This document shows positions 1 to 11,276 of a stretch of DNA of 64,000 bases, one piece after another. Position numbers and translations under genes: made by a program. Source of the stretch: Cordia subcordata (lineage: Eukaryota; Streptophyta; Magnoliopsida; Boraginales; Cordiaceae); the NCBI GenBank assembly GCA_028554755.1, contig JAPTOF010000015.1, forward strand, positions 6,448,001 to 6,512,000, written 5' to 3'. How positions within the stretch are numbered: position 1 is the first letter of the stretch; each line of letters begins with the position of its first letter. The notes beneath the pieces were generated by a model. The model ran no database searches. It saw only the letters and a program-made list of their open reading frames with translations, and was not told where the DNA came from.

Positions 1-528
1 AAAGAACTAGCCATTAGGGTTCTGGCATAAGGCTTTTTTTCTTAAACTACTACTGATAGTAATAGTAGTGGCATAAACGTCCCTTACTAGAACCAATCGT
101 TATCAAATCCCCTTCCCACAATGCCAGTAGTTGATAACCATTATACAGATTAAGCCCGAGGTTTGGATAACATATCTTAATTCCAATATAAACAGTTGAT
201 CTCTACATCTTTCTATGGAAACACTTGAATCATTGCCCTCAGTCTTATAGCTAGTAGTGAATGATCACCTCTTCCTAGCCAAGCTACTTTCTAGGAAAGA
301 AAAGCTAAGCGTTTAAGCCCTAGGTCCAATTCCTTTTGTGCGAGATGCTTTGAATAGCTATCCTTTCGTACCCTTGGTTTTTTACCTATGGGATTCTACT
401 TTCCTTGGCAAGGGGGTTCGTGATCAAGTAGGCTTTTACTTTGCCTTGAAAGGGACAATGATAAGTCATTGGTGATTCATACTGGAAGATTGTATTAACA
501 GTTCATTGTTGACATATATGTTAAGATT
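1..528. other. Unassigned DNA at window start, possibly organelle-derived
   Basis: No coding region is recognisable. The stretch looks less AT-rich than the following 6 kb, and purine-rich runs such as those near 300-470 are reminiscent of plant mitochondrial intergenic DNA. It ends where Helitron Rep homology starts at about 529. The true Helitron 5' end (a TC dinucleotide after an A) could lie here or before the window but cannot be recognised. The organelle idea is only an impression of style. Confidence 0.3.
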
Positions 529-1612
529 GAAACACAAAGGCTTGATTTTTATAGAAATAATCAAGATCAATTTAGATGTGATTACTACCAAGGTATTATG
601 AATGCTGTTGCAAGTGGTAATCTACAAGGGTCCAATGTTGGAACAAAAATCTTATTACCTACAACTTTTATTGGTGGACCACAAGACATGAGAAACAGAT
701 ATATGGATGCAATGTCATTGATGCCATGATTTGGTAAACCTAATATTATTTTGACAATGACTTGCAACACTTCTTAGAAAGAAATAACTGAAAATTCATT
801 ACCAAATGAGCAAGCTCAAAGTTGACCAGATTTGGTATCTTGAGTCTTTCGCGCGAAATTAGAAGATTTAAAGAAAGATATTTTAAAAATAATTTTTTTT
901 CAGAGAAGTTGCTACTTTTACCTACGTGATAGAATTTCAAAAGCGTGGGTTGCCACATGCTCATTTTTTAATAATTTTGAAAAAGAATTCAAAGCTTTAT
1001 ACTATTGATTCTTTTGATAAAATAGTTAGTGTTGAATTGCCTCATAATGTAGAGTTTCCTTATTTGCATAGTCTTATAATTAAACATATGATGCATGGAC
1101 CTTATGGTGAAAAAAATCCTAAAAATCCTTGCATGAAACATAATGGAAAGTGTAAAAGTAAATATCTAAAAGATTTTTGTGATGAAACAAGAATAAGAAA
1201 CAATACATATCCAATTTATAGAAGGAGAAATAACAATAAAACTATAAATGTTAGAGGTCAAGTCTGAGATAATTGGTGGGTTGTGCCCTCTAATCCTTAT
1301 CTTCTTACAAAGTATAAATATGCATCCCTTATGTGTAGACCCATCTATATCCTATATTATGATTGTCACATAAATATTAAGATTTGTTCCACTATTAAAG
1401 CCATGAAATACATATACAAATACATTTATAAAGGTCATGATAGAGTTCATTTCTATATTTCTTTTGATGATTCTTCACATATAATTGATGAAATAAAAGA
1501 ATTTCAATCAGCAAGATGGATTTCTTCGCTAGAAGCTACTTGGAGAATTTTTAGATTTCCTTTAAATGAAATGTATCCATCTGTTACTAATTTACCTAAT
1601 CATCTTCAAAAT
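529..1612 (+). pseudogene. Helitron Rep (HUH endonuclease) domain remnant
   Basis: In Helitrons this domain nicks and joins DNA for rolling-circle transposition. The segment from 529 matches the Helitron_like_N region: YYQGIMNAV, then FIGGPQDMRNRYMDAM, then FGKPNIILTMTCN, with in-frame stops (one at about 727). After a frameshift, 926-1267 carries EFQKRGLPHAHFLI, which holds the HUH metal-binding motif. The next frame (1283-1615) carries KYIYKYIYKG, which retains the pair of tyrosines four residues apart expected at the active site. Several stops and at least two frameshifts make it non-functional, although both hallmark motifs survive. Confidence 0.85.
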
Positions 1613-3593
1613 TAACAATCAGTATCATTTAAAAAACTGATAATTTACAAAAAAATCCTTTGCAATAAATTTTATTAAAAAACATTGTGAACAAAATTCT
1701 TTTACATAAATAGGATTGATGAAGAAACCAAAAGGTTAAATTTTTTATATGCTAAATTTCCAGAATACTATATTTGGATACACAATGATAGAATTTGGAT
1801 TAAAAGATAAAAGAAAGATGTAATTGGTAGGATGGTGACGATTTATCTGACTTAAGGAGAAATATATTACTTGAGACTTTTGTTACAAAATGTTAGGGCT
1901 CCTAAAATTAGTGAATGAAACCATGGCAATATCATATAGACAAGCCTGTGAATTAAGAGGATTGTTGGAAACAGATGATTCATTAGATAAAAGTTTAGAG
2001 GAAGCATCTTTATTCGAAATGCCAATTTGTTTAAGAAGACTTTTTGCAACACTATTGATTTATTCTTTCTAAAGATCACAAAAGATTGTGGGAAAAATAT
2101 GAACATGCTATGTTAGAAGATTTTGAAAAACACAATTCTCATTTAACAAAAAATGAAATTACATATAAGATATGTGAAAATCTAAATGATATACTTGAAT
2201 CAATGGGCAAAAATATCAATGATTTTTATTTAGTTCCATATAAGATAGAATTTTCTCAAAGTGAAAAAGAAACAAAGGAAATTGATGTTAAGAAAAGTAT
2301 AGAAATCAGTGAAGAAGATTTGTTATCAGTTTCAATACCCAACAATGAACAGTACTTTGCATTTAATGAAATAATGAAAAGAATTACCACGTTACAAAGT
2401 GGTGCATTTTCTATAAAAAAGTCGCAGTGATACTAGAAAGAGTTTTTTTGTACAAAGCATTGTTAGCTACTGTAAGATCAATGAGTCATATTGCTCTTGC
2501 TATTGCAACTTCATGAGTTGTAGCATCAATACTTCTCCGGAGGTCATACAGCTCATTCAAAATTTAAAATTTCACTTGAACCTAAAGATGGATTGACTTG
2601 CAAAATCACTAGACAAAGTGCTATTATAGGCAAGTTACTTATAATGTGACAGTTGATCATACCAAATAAAGCTTTTATGGCTAATAAACATGCGATTGAA
2701 GCATTTTTCAAACTTTGCAAGATTTAACGAATAAATCTAAAATTTTTGGAGGAAAAGTAATTGTTTTTAGGGGTGACTTTAGGCAAACTTTGCCAGTAGT
2801 AAAAAAAGGAATAAAGGAAGATTTTATAAAGGCAAGTTTTGTCAAATCAATATTATGGCCAAATCTTGAGAAGTTTAAGTTAACAAAAAATATGAGAGCC
2901 ATATCGAATCATGATTTTTGTGACTATTTGATGAGAATTGGAGATGGAAAAGAAAGAATAATTCGCAAAAATATAATAAAAATTCCTAGATCTTTTGTTA
3001 TACCATTTCAAAATGAAGATGATTCTTTAAAAATGTTATTTCATTATGTTTTCCTCAATTTTGATCTTTTTACTAATAACCCTTTTGATGTTATAAGTAG
3101 AGCACTATTAACTACAAAAAATGATATATTTGATAAAATAAATGATACTTTAATCAAGCAATTTCTCAGCAATGAAAGAATTTATTTGAGTTTTGATGAA
3201 ACATAGATGCCAAAGACCAATAACAATACCAAGACTTCATTCATAGTTTGACACCATCAGGTCTTCTCTCTAATTGTTTAGTGCTTAAAGAAAACTATCC
3301 TGTTATTCTTTTGAGGAATATAGATCTTAGCAAAGGACTTTGTAATGGTGCAAGATTAATTTGTGATAGTTTTCAAAACAATGTAATATGTGCATACATA
3401 GCTTCTAATGAAATGCGAGGAAAACATGTATAGAGTCAGTTATTTCTCAAGGCCAACTTTATGTAGCATTGTCTAGAGTCAAACAAAGAGATTCTATTAA
3501 AATTTTGATTAGACCATGTACATCTAATATCATGATTGATGATTATACAAAAAATGTTGTTTATACTGAAGTTCTAACACTTGCTTCAAATTA
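1613..3593 (+). pseudogene. Helitron linker and PIF1-like helicase remnant
   Basis: This continues the Helitron protein through LYAKFPEYYIW, YYLRLLLQNV and LRRLFATLL. It then enters the PIF1-family helicase, with IEISEEDLLSV and QSGAFSI leading to the expected Walker A site. At about 2418-2450 the P-loop is replaced by a stop-ridden segment. The Walker B region reads LIIPNKAFM where the family has a W-D-E-A core, so the acidic residues are lost. Later motifs survive: GGKVIVFRGDFRQTLPVV (about 2750-2805), the GLLSNCLVLK region (3248-3433), and GQLYVALSRVK (about 3445-3480). Four or more frameshifts or stops are present. Confidence 0.85.
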
Positions 3594-3969
3594 AAGAGAA
3601 ATATTGGTCTTTGCTTGCTACAAACTTTATGTCAAAATGATATTTAAATTATCTATTGCTTTTAATACTTATATAATTTTACTAACTAATTTTGTATTGG
3701 TAATGTCACTTTATCTAGATTCGCATGAAAAATGGAAGTCTTCACTCCAATAATCAACATTACACTTGTGACATGAAGTTGGAAGGCTAAGGTGGTAGTT
3801 GTTGACAAAACATGACCTTATGATTCTATATCAACATCAACGAACTATCAAAACATCACATTACAAGATGTAGCTGTTGTATTACAATTTGAATATATTA
3901 TTTTGAATATCTTTCAACTAATACCTGTGTTCTATATGTTACTTATGAGATCTTTTTTTTTCTTTTCAT

Positions 3970-6082
3970 TCAAGGAACACGAGTACCTGCTTTTATCTAC
4001 AACACTAATGTTGCATTATTCCATGATTCCCTAGAGTTGTGTAAAACATATATTATAACTAGTGCAAGGGTGTAGAATTCAAGACCAAATACTAGACTTC
4101 CAAATTATGCATATCCATATGTGTGGACCACAACTAGTAGCACTCTTGTACCAAGACACCTTGTACTGAATTCTACAAATTATGGGCACACAGGTGAGAC
4201 TGCGGTGTAATTCCAAAACTTTGTTTATTCACCAATATTTTCAAAAATGCATCATTTATTATGAAATTATTTCTTGTTTTAAAGATGTCTTTAGTTGTCG
4301 TCATTCATAAGCTACCATCCAAAATGATCAAGAAGGGGACAGGGAACTTTTTTGAAGTCAATGAATTTATACTTTCTGATCAAGAGTAAGATTATCCATC
4401 AATAACTCATGTGACTCTATTTTATTTATATTCTATATTTCTTATTATTGATTTCCTTATATATTTGGTAACTGGGGCAAAACCACTTATCTTTACTAAA
4501 GGGTGAGACTTTATCAACCATGATGGTAGTGGAATCACACAAGAATTGAAGTTAACACCTATCATCTGTGCTAAACAACTTTTTGCTAGTCCTTTTCATG
4601 GTAAAATATCACCTCTTATCCTTTCTACAAAAAAAAAGAAGAAAAAAGTATTAGAAAATTACGAAAAATAATGACAAATTAAATTCTTCAAATATTTGAT
4701 AGATGTAACACCTATCTTGTATTTAGGAATGTCACTTGTTACAAAATCAAATTCAAAATTCCATATAAATCCTTCATTCAGAGAAGCAGTATCATTGAGA
4801 TAATGGTAATAAGAACTACTATTTATTCATCACTTAAAAAAAGAATTATGTCTTCAATTTAACATTATTTTATAACACCTCTTTTAGGGCTCTCAAGAAT
4901 AGTTCACTTTTCACTAATTTGGTCAAAGAGAAAGCTCATCATTTTGTATTGAGAGATTCAGTTATTCCATATGAGCAAGAATATGCAAATATCAATAATC
5001 TCCTTCCTACCATTGACAAGGTAATATTGCACCAATTTATTTACTATTTCAATTTTTAAACTTTTTTTTGAACATATAACTATTTCATTTGTAGCCATTA
5101 CCATTGCATATAGAATAATATTTATTTATCACACGCTACTTTCTTTATTTATATATATAACTACTATACCCATTATACACAAAATAAGCTTTCATTATTT
5201 GCATGATACATAATTATTTCATGCTACTTTTAATAAAATAATTATATTGTAAAGTCATTATTTCCTTATGTCTATACGTGATTTTTTTTTATTATTTTAG
5301 ACCAAATCTTTGTGGATCAAAGGAAAGCTGTTGATCATCTATGAACAACAACCATTTCACTACCTTGCATGTAACAATTGTGACAAACCAATAAGGGTTG
5401 AATATAAGGAATCATTCCATTGTCTTCAATGCAAAAAGACATAGTTGTCATGCCAAGGTTACAAAACCTTGCTTTATTCATATTTTTAAAAAATTGTTCA
5501 TCTTATACACTTTAGGTTTAGATTTGAAGTTGACATTATTGATCATACTGGGTCTATAACTTCTACAATCCTTGGGAACGTTCAAAGAAGGATTTTCTCA
5601 CTTTAAGTTGATGAAGTTGTATCAAGAAAAAGAGCTGTAAATATTAGTACTACCAAAAAATCAAAAAAGGGGTTACACTTTAAAAATATTATTTTATTTT
5701 AGTAAATAAATCTTTAAATCCAAGGTCAAAAATGGCCCATCGATGAAATCAACAAAAAGTTAAGGAGCGTTAAATTCATCATTCTGCTGAGGTCATTTAT
5801 ATTTGAAGGTTATGAGGAGACACAACCAAAATACAACATTAAATGGGTATATGATGACCAGCCAATCTCTCATAAAGGAATTCATCAACCAGGATCTTCA
5901 ATGACCAAAACTTTAAGGGCTTGACATTTCTTAACACCTTTAACAAGCCAATTTCATGTGATGATGACAAAGAGAGTGAAGATAAAGAAGGTTCATCTAA
6001 GAAAGACCTTTCTTCATCAAAAGAGACTAATCATGATCAAGATGTTATTATGACGAAAAGAAAGAAGCAAAAGCTTGAATAG
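3970..6082 (+). pseudogene. RPA70-like single-strand DNA-binding gene remnant (Helitron cargo/accessory gene)
   Basis: Plant Helitrons often carry an RPA1-like gene downstream of Rep/helicase. Exon-like blocks with OB-fold similarity are separated by AT-rich introns: about 3975-4150 (GTRVPAFIYNTNVALFHD and following), 4888-5020 (ends at a GT donor), 5301-5444 (begins after TTTTAG), 5516-5640 (begins after TTTAG) and about 5760-6082. Block 5301-5444 contains CNNC and CLQC spaced by 13 residues, the four-cysteine zinc ribbon of RPA70 domain C. The last block ends in an acidic/serine stretch and a basic KRKKQKLE tail. An in-frame stop at about 5606 and other lesions argue against function. Confidence 0.7.
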
Positions 6083-6702
6083 AAATGCCCTTTGTCGTGT
6101 TTTATAATCCATCCATTGATGTTTTGTATAAATTTTTGTTTGGCTAATCATAGTTAACTCTAAATCCTTAGGTAGGATTTATCAAGCATGTTTGTATGGT
6201 CAGTTGTGACTATAGTCATCTATGTGCTTATGTTCACTTTTTGTTAAGTATGGTCTTTTCTAGGTTATAAAATAGTATCTACTCAAACAATATTGTAGAT
6301 ATTCACCTTTTTGTAATGATAGACAATTAATATAACATCGTGACCATCTATATTAGTAAATCATTTTGGGTTGTCCTCTTCTTTTCTGAATATTCATATT
6401 TGTCTTTCTTGTATTCTAATTACTAGCAGGTATGATCAACGATGGGCATGAAAAGGTAATGCATTACTTTTAATTCATTATTTAGACAAAGTAATTGCAA
6501 CCAAAGTGGCAAACGAAATTGAACTTGTTATATTTTATGCCTGTCTTGTAGGTTAAAGTCAAGCCAAAAACATAATTGGTTAAAGTCAAGGTGAAAAGTG
6601 CAAAAGTTTGAGTTCACTTAAGAATTAATAATAGTCCCAAGTAAGTTTCTTAATTCTAACTACTTCTGTTACTTTCAATCTTTTACAAACTCATTTAATA
6701 AT
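6083..6702. other. Non-coding 3' part of Helitron up to insertion point
   Basis: AT-rich DNA without a supported gene. Positions 6545-6660 are similar to 27535-27650. Positions 6698-6702 (ATAAT) are the left target-site duplication of the solo LTR that follows; the right copy is at 26223-26227. Confidence 0.6.
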
Positions 6703-7079
6703 TGATGTGTTGGATTTGTGCTTGTATTTGTATTGTATTTCTATATCTATGTAAAGGTCTTTTTGAGCTTATTAGATAGCTTTAGTGTAGTGTTTATACT
6801 ATATATGTACAATATAAGAATGTAAGTGTATATAATTAGTTTCAAGGTTAAATGCTACACTGAAAGCTTAATTTTGTGCCATAGGTGAGTTATAAGGCGA
6901 AACCGGAGCTTGCACAATGATAGTTGATGAAGATAGAAGGTGTACGAGTCATGGGCTAAAGGCCGAAAGCAAAGAAGATGGAGCTTTGAAGTAATTTGAA
7001 AGAACGGGTCAACCCCCTTGAAGTATCTGCTGACTAGTAAGGTAAGCTGGTAGATCTATAGAAGAATAATAATTGTACT

Positions 7080-7380
7080 TGTGGGTACAAATATCATAAG
7101 GGGGGGTGAATCAATATATATATACTAATTTTCGTTTTTAAAATTCAAAAAAATTTAACTATTTTACTCAAGCAATATATCAAACACAATGTAATCAATA
7201 TAAGCAAATAAAGACAAATGGAGTGTAGAGAGAAGGAAGACAAATGATTTTAAGGTGGCTCGGCCAAGCCTACATCCATCGCCCAAGGAAGATCCCCTAA
7301 GGACTTTAACAATCTTTACTAAGTGCTTGTTCAAATCTTGGTGAAGCAAAGACCAATTTTTACAACTCTTTGAAGCCAAA
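7080..7380 (-). repeat. Copia 3' LTR, outer piece
   Basis: It starts TGTGGGT and aligns with 23493-23790 of the 5' LTR. It ends at CCAAA (7376-7380), the left TSD of the nested element. The matching remainder resumes at 15155. Confidence 0.9.
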
Positions 7381-9485
7381 TGAAATCATTATTTGAGTAG
7401 CACAAGCCTAAATAGCCTACAAGCACACGGGTTATGTGTAGTACAGTATGTGCAAGTACAGGGTCGAATCCACGGGGTGGCCTAACGTGAGTAGTGTTCT
7501 AAGCTAAGCGTGTCCTAAAGTGCTATGTGTTGGAACCTAAACTACACTCTTTTTGGGGATTTTTGGTTTAAAGGGAGCTCAGAAAAAATAAACCTAATCA
7601 AAACGTGTCGAAATAAAAGATGTGTGTGTGTGTGACCCGAGAATCAAGTGATCGAAGGGGATTCATCAAACGTCGAAAATGGGGGACTAAGGTGATTACG
7701 TCTTATTTATGGTGATTACTACGTCTTTCTAGGGTTACTTGATGGATTATACTAAGTGCTCTAATCTAGACCTATAATTGGCCTCCTAATTGGTACCCTA
7801 AGCCTCAGTACGGGTCTGTCCCTAGGTGGCGATGCCTAGCAGAACGGTGTGGTCATTATGACTTAGGAATTAGGGCCAGCCAATAAGATTCTAAGTGAGT
7901 GTAGATCGATCTAACCCTAGCACTTAGTTCTCTAATTAGTTCCCCGATTTGGCCCAAGGACTCGGTGCGAGTTCGTCCCTAAGCTTCGCCCCACTCAGAG
8001 CTATGGCGTAGTCCTTATGAACCTATGGTGTTAGGGTCGACTAACTAGCCTTTTTAAGTGAACTAAGTTCAACTAAACCTAACATGACTCTTATTGGTCG
8101 GATTTAAAGCCAAACGGGACTCGACCTAGGCTAGTTACAAGTTTTGCACCATCGATCGCATCATAATAGTGGGTATAAACGTTTAAGTGCAAAGTAAACA
8201 CATCTAGGGAATGGCATTTGAGAATACTCTAGAATATTCTACTACTAAGCACATAGACATGCTTAGATTACACCAATTTAAGCTATAGCACCCGACCTGT
8301 ATGCAATAGAAACTATTCATGCTATTAAATATGTAAACACACACATAGACATGTATATAAATATACCCATTTCATGTAATCATCACACAAACACATAGAC
8401 ATGCTAGCATAATGATTTAGGGATGGTTAATAGCATAAGAGACTTCAATATACATATGCTACATTATTGAGGCATTTCAACAAGCATATAGACATGTATG
8501 TAAAATAGTCTTTGAAGCCCTCAGCATAAAGCATATATACATAAATCCATTAAGTTTCCATCAACAAAAAGCAGTAATCAATCCATAAATATAAGATATA
8601 ATCACCCTACATAGCTCTAATCAAACATAATTAGACTTAGGATAAAAGAGAGATACTCTTCTATCCATAGCTAAGCTTTACAATCCATGAGCTATGTCCC
8701 AAATCCTAGTGTTTGATCCTTTTGGATCCTTGATTCCAAGTGTAAAATGTGTTTAGAAGTGAGTGTGTGAGGTGATTTTTGGTGGATTTTGGGTTTTGGG
8801 AAATGGGTGTTTGATTCGGGTGCTGTTCCCCTTCAAAAGTGGCTGAAAAGTGGCTTGAATAGAGTTGTTAACGCATCCAGCCAGGGGCCCAAACGGTCAA
8901 CCGGCTTTGGGGCTAAGTCGTTTGGCCAAAATTGGCCCAGATTCTGATCCCGCCGGTAGACCTAGTCAGTCTAGACAGAAGCTAACCGGTCTTGATAGTA
9001 AAATGATCATATCTTGCTCGTTTTAACTCCGATTCGCGCACCGTTTTGCTATGGTTTCGTATAATCTTGGGGGATCTCCCATGCCATCATTTGCACCCTA
9101 AAACATGTCCAAAATTTGTGCATGTCCTTCTTAGGTTGAAAGGTTCGAATTTGGCTCACGTTGCGCTGGTTTCGCTTCGCTTGGTTTTTCCTTCGCCAGG
9201 CCACTTCCAAATGCACTTTTCTTTGTTTCTTTATGTCTATAACACCCTTTTCTTTGTTCCAAACTTCAAGCACCCTCAATTAAGCTCCAATTATCTTTCC
9301 AAATCACACCTTAAATAAGCAACAAACGCACATTAGTGTAGTATTTATGTCCTAACTTCAACTATGAACATGTAAAACCTAATATGCACAAGTATGACCT
9401 AAATGCTGTACTAATACATAAAGCTCAAAACACTTCAAAACAAGTATATACATGCAATACATAAACTCACAAAACAAACACATCA
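7381..9485 (-). repeat. Non-autonomous element 3' LTR
   Basis: Its plus-strand start TGAAATCATT and its end in ACACATCA align with 13061-15154. It contains at least four spaced copies of CACATAGACATG-like sequence (8250-8500) and two tandem copies of a GC-rich module (about 7800-7860 and 7955-8030). A short CA-rich repeat at 9481-9494 makes the inner edge uncertain by about 9 bp. Confidence 0.88.
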
Positions 9486-9494
9486 ACACCATCA

Positions 9495-9512
9495 ACACCC
9501 CCAAACCTTCTC
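9495..9512 (-). promoter_or_regulatory. Polypurine tract of the non-autonomous element
   Basis: The minus strand reads GAGAAGGTTTGGGGGTGT immediately inside the 3' LTR, the same as the tract at 53363-53380 of the autonomous element. It is the expected plus-strand primer for reverse transcription. Confidence 0.75.
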
Positions 9513-10430
9513 TTTGCTTATCCCCAAGCAATCCCAAACCTTAAGTTTACCTCTATAATCAATATAAAGGGTTGCCTAAGGAATTGACTCGCTATCATGG
9601 TTAGCCTAAGAAGCATGAAAGGGGCATTCCTATTGTGGAGAGATCCCTAAGTCTCTTTGGATCCTTTCTCTACTCATAAAGGGCCTCGAACCTTAAGGAA
9701 AGTTCCCGAGTAGCCAAACCACCACAAGCCTAGGATTCTAACGCACGCACTCGGGATATTGAGATTTCACGCCCCGTCAACTAACATGGCCTCCCCAACA
9801 CACACAAAGCCTCAAAGACAAGAAAAGAGAGAATATACATAAACAATGGCTCATAAAAAGCCTTATTCACATATCTACATAGAGGATAACTTGTGCTAAG
9901 TTCACATTGTGTCACTTATGCATTTATTCACAAAACTTTTTGGTGTCTTTAACTTTTTCTCTTTTTCACTTTTTTTTTCTCTTTGATATTTTTGCACCTT
10001 TTTGCCTTTTTCAATTTTTTTTTTGATTTTTCATGCTTTGCATTGCATTTACACAAAAACAAAGAAAAAGAAAGGCTTAGGCACATAAAAAAGAACCAAT
10101 CACGGAAAGGGCACTCATATCAATAACCCTTTTACAACACTCTTTCCTACCAAGCTATGGGGTGGCTACAAGGGTTATTCTTAAAGGTCCTCACTCCCTA
10201 CAACTTCAAGGGTATCCCCCTCCAAGATTCGATTTTTTTTCCACTCTATTCATTCCCCACAATGCAACTCATATTCACCAATCAATTAAATCAATCACAA
10301 AAGTCAACACTCTAATCAACCAAGAGACAAACGACTCTACATGCATCACAATTGAAAAATTTTCACCATTTTAAGCACAAAATGTACATCTACCCTAATC
10401 AAAGCATAAAACAATAAAACCAAACTTGCA

Positions 10431-10452
10431 TACCCCCAAACCTAAACTTTGC
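10431..10452 (-). promoter_or_regulatory. Second, internal polypurine-like tract
   Basis: The minus strand reads AAGTTTAGGTTTGGGGGTA about 0.95 kb upstream of the PPT. A matching tract lies at 52305-52323 in the autonomous element, also about 1 kb from its PPT. A role as a central PPT or second plus-strand start is possible but inferred only. Confidence 0.5.
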
Positions 10453-11276
10453 ATGTCCTCAAGCAAATAGAACAATACCACTCAATAAGCAAATCAGTAA
10501 CACAAAGCAAGTAAGGGTGGTAGGGATGAGGTAGATAAATAGGGAACAAATGGAGAAAGGATAGATACAACCTTGTGTTCCTTGAAGCTCCTCAATGCTA
10601 ATGGATAATGATTCAACTACTAATCCCTGTCTCTTAACAAATCATAAACACTTAAAGCACATGATTAGTAGCATTGCCATGCGAGCTTGCATTGGCATCA
10701 TCAAATGATAAACAAGGTGTATGAAGAATGGGAAATGATAGAAGTAAGGATCAACACTTGGGAGGGTGGAAAAAAAAAAGAAAGCAAACGAAAAGAAAAA
10801 TAGAAATAAAAAAATGATAATACTAAAATCACATAAAAGAAAAGGAAAAGCAAGAAAAGCAAATGAAATATAAACATGTCAAGGGAGCCTCCTAGTAGTG
10901 CTGGATTTAACGCCTCCAGTCGGGCGCTAGTGTTAGAGCAATACATGTTTAAAATTGCAAGGCACAAATTGCCGGATATTCAACCACGCACAAATAATAG
11001 AGAGAAAAGGGTCATGCAACAAATGATAGGGCAATGGGTGTTCAATGCATCCCTTTTCAATATTTCAACCCGAAACATCAAATGAAAATGTGTGCGCAAG
11101 TGTGGAAGGTGTCATGCATAAACGTGGAAGATCATGCCTCGCTTGCTCTTTAAATAACCACCCCATCGCCTTCTTCTCACAATCAAAGGTTAGGAACGTA
11201 CCTTCCCCATGGATCAAAGATAGGTCTAATGTATGCAACATGAGAAATGTGCTTTCTAACCCTAGATGAAAGTGCT

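Larger units (their letters stand above)
9486..11276 (-). other. 3' non-coding module of the non-autonomous element
   Basis: No supported ORF. Read on the minus strand it has a PPT-like motif (10431-10452), then a purine-rich tract (complement of 9945-10040), then the true PPT beside the LTR. A block at about 9720-9800 aligns with 53105-53200 of the autonomous element in the same order. A second A-rich tract lies at 10765-10870 on the plus strand. Confidence 0.7.

Noticed and set aside
529..6702. Search for a direct-repeat array that could be CRISPR or a satellite
   Set aside because: No regularly spaced repeats; the organism is a plant and repeats seen elsewhere are LTR or MITE structure.
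7455..7485. GGGTCGAATCCACGGGG resembles a tRNA T-arm, with similar copies near 13140, 26150 and 61330
   Set aside because: No acceptor, D or anticodon stems can be drawn around it, and it occurs at the same place in every LTR of the family, so it is an LTR end feature.
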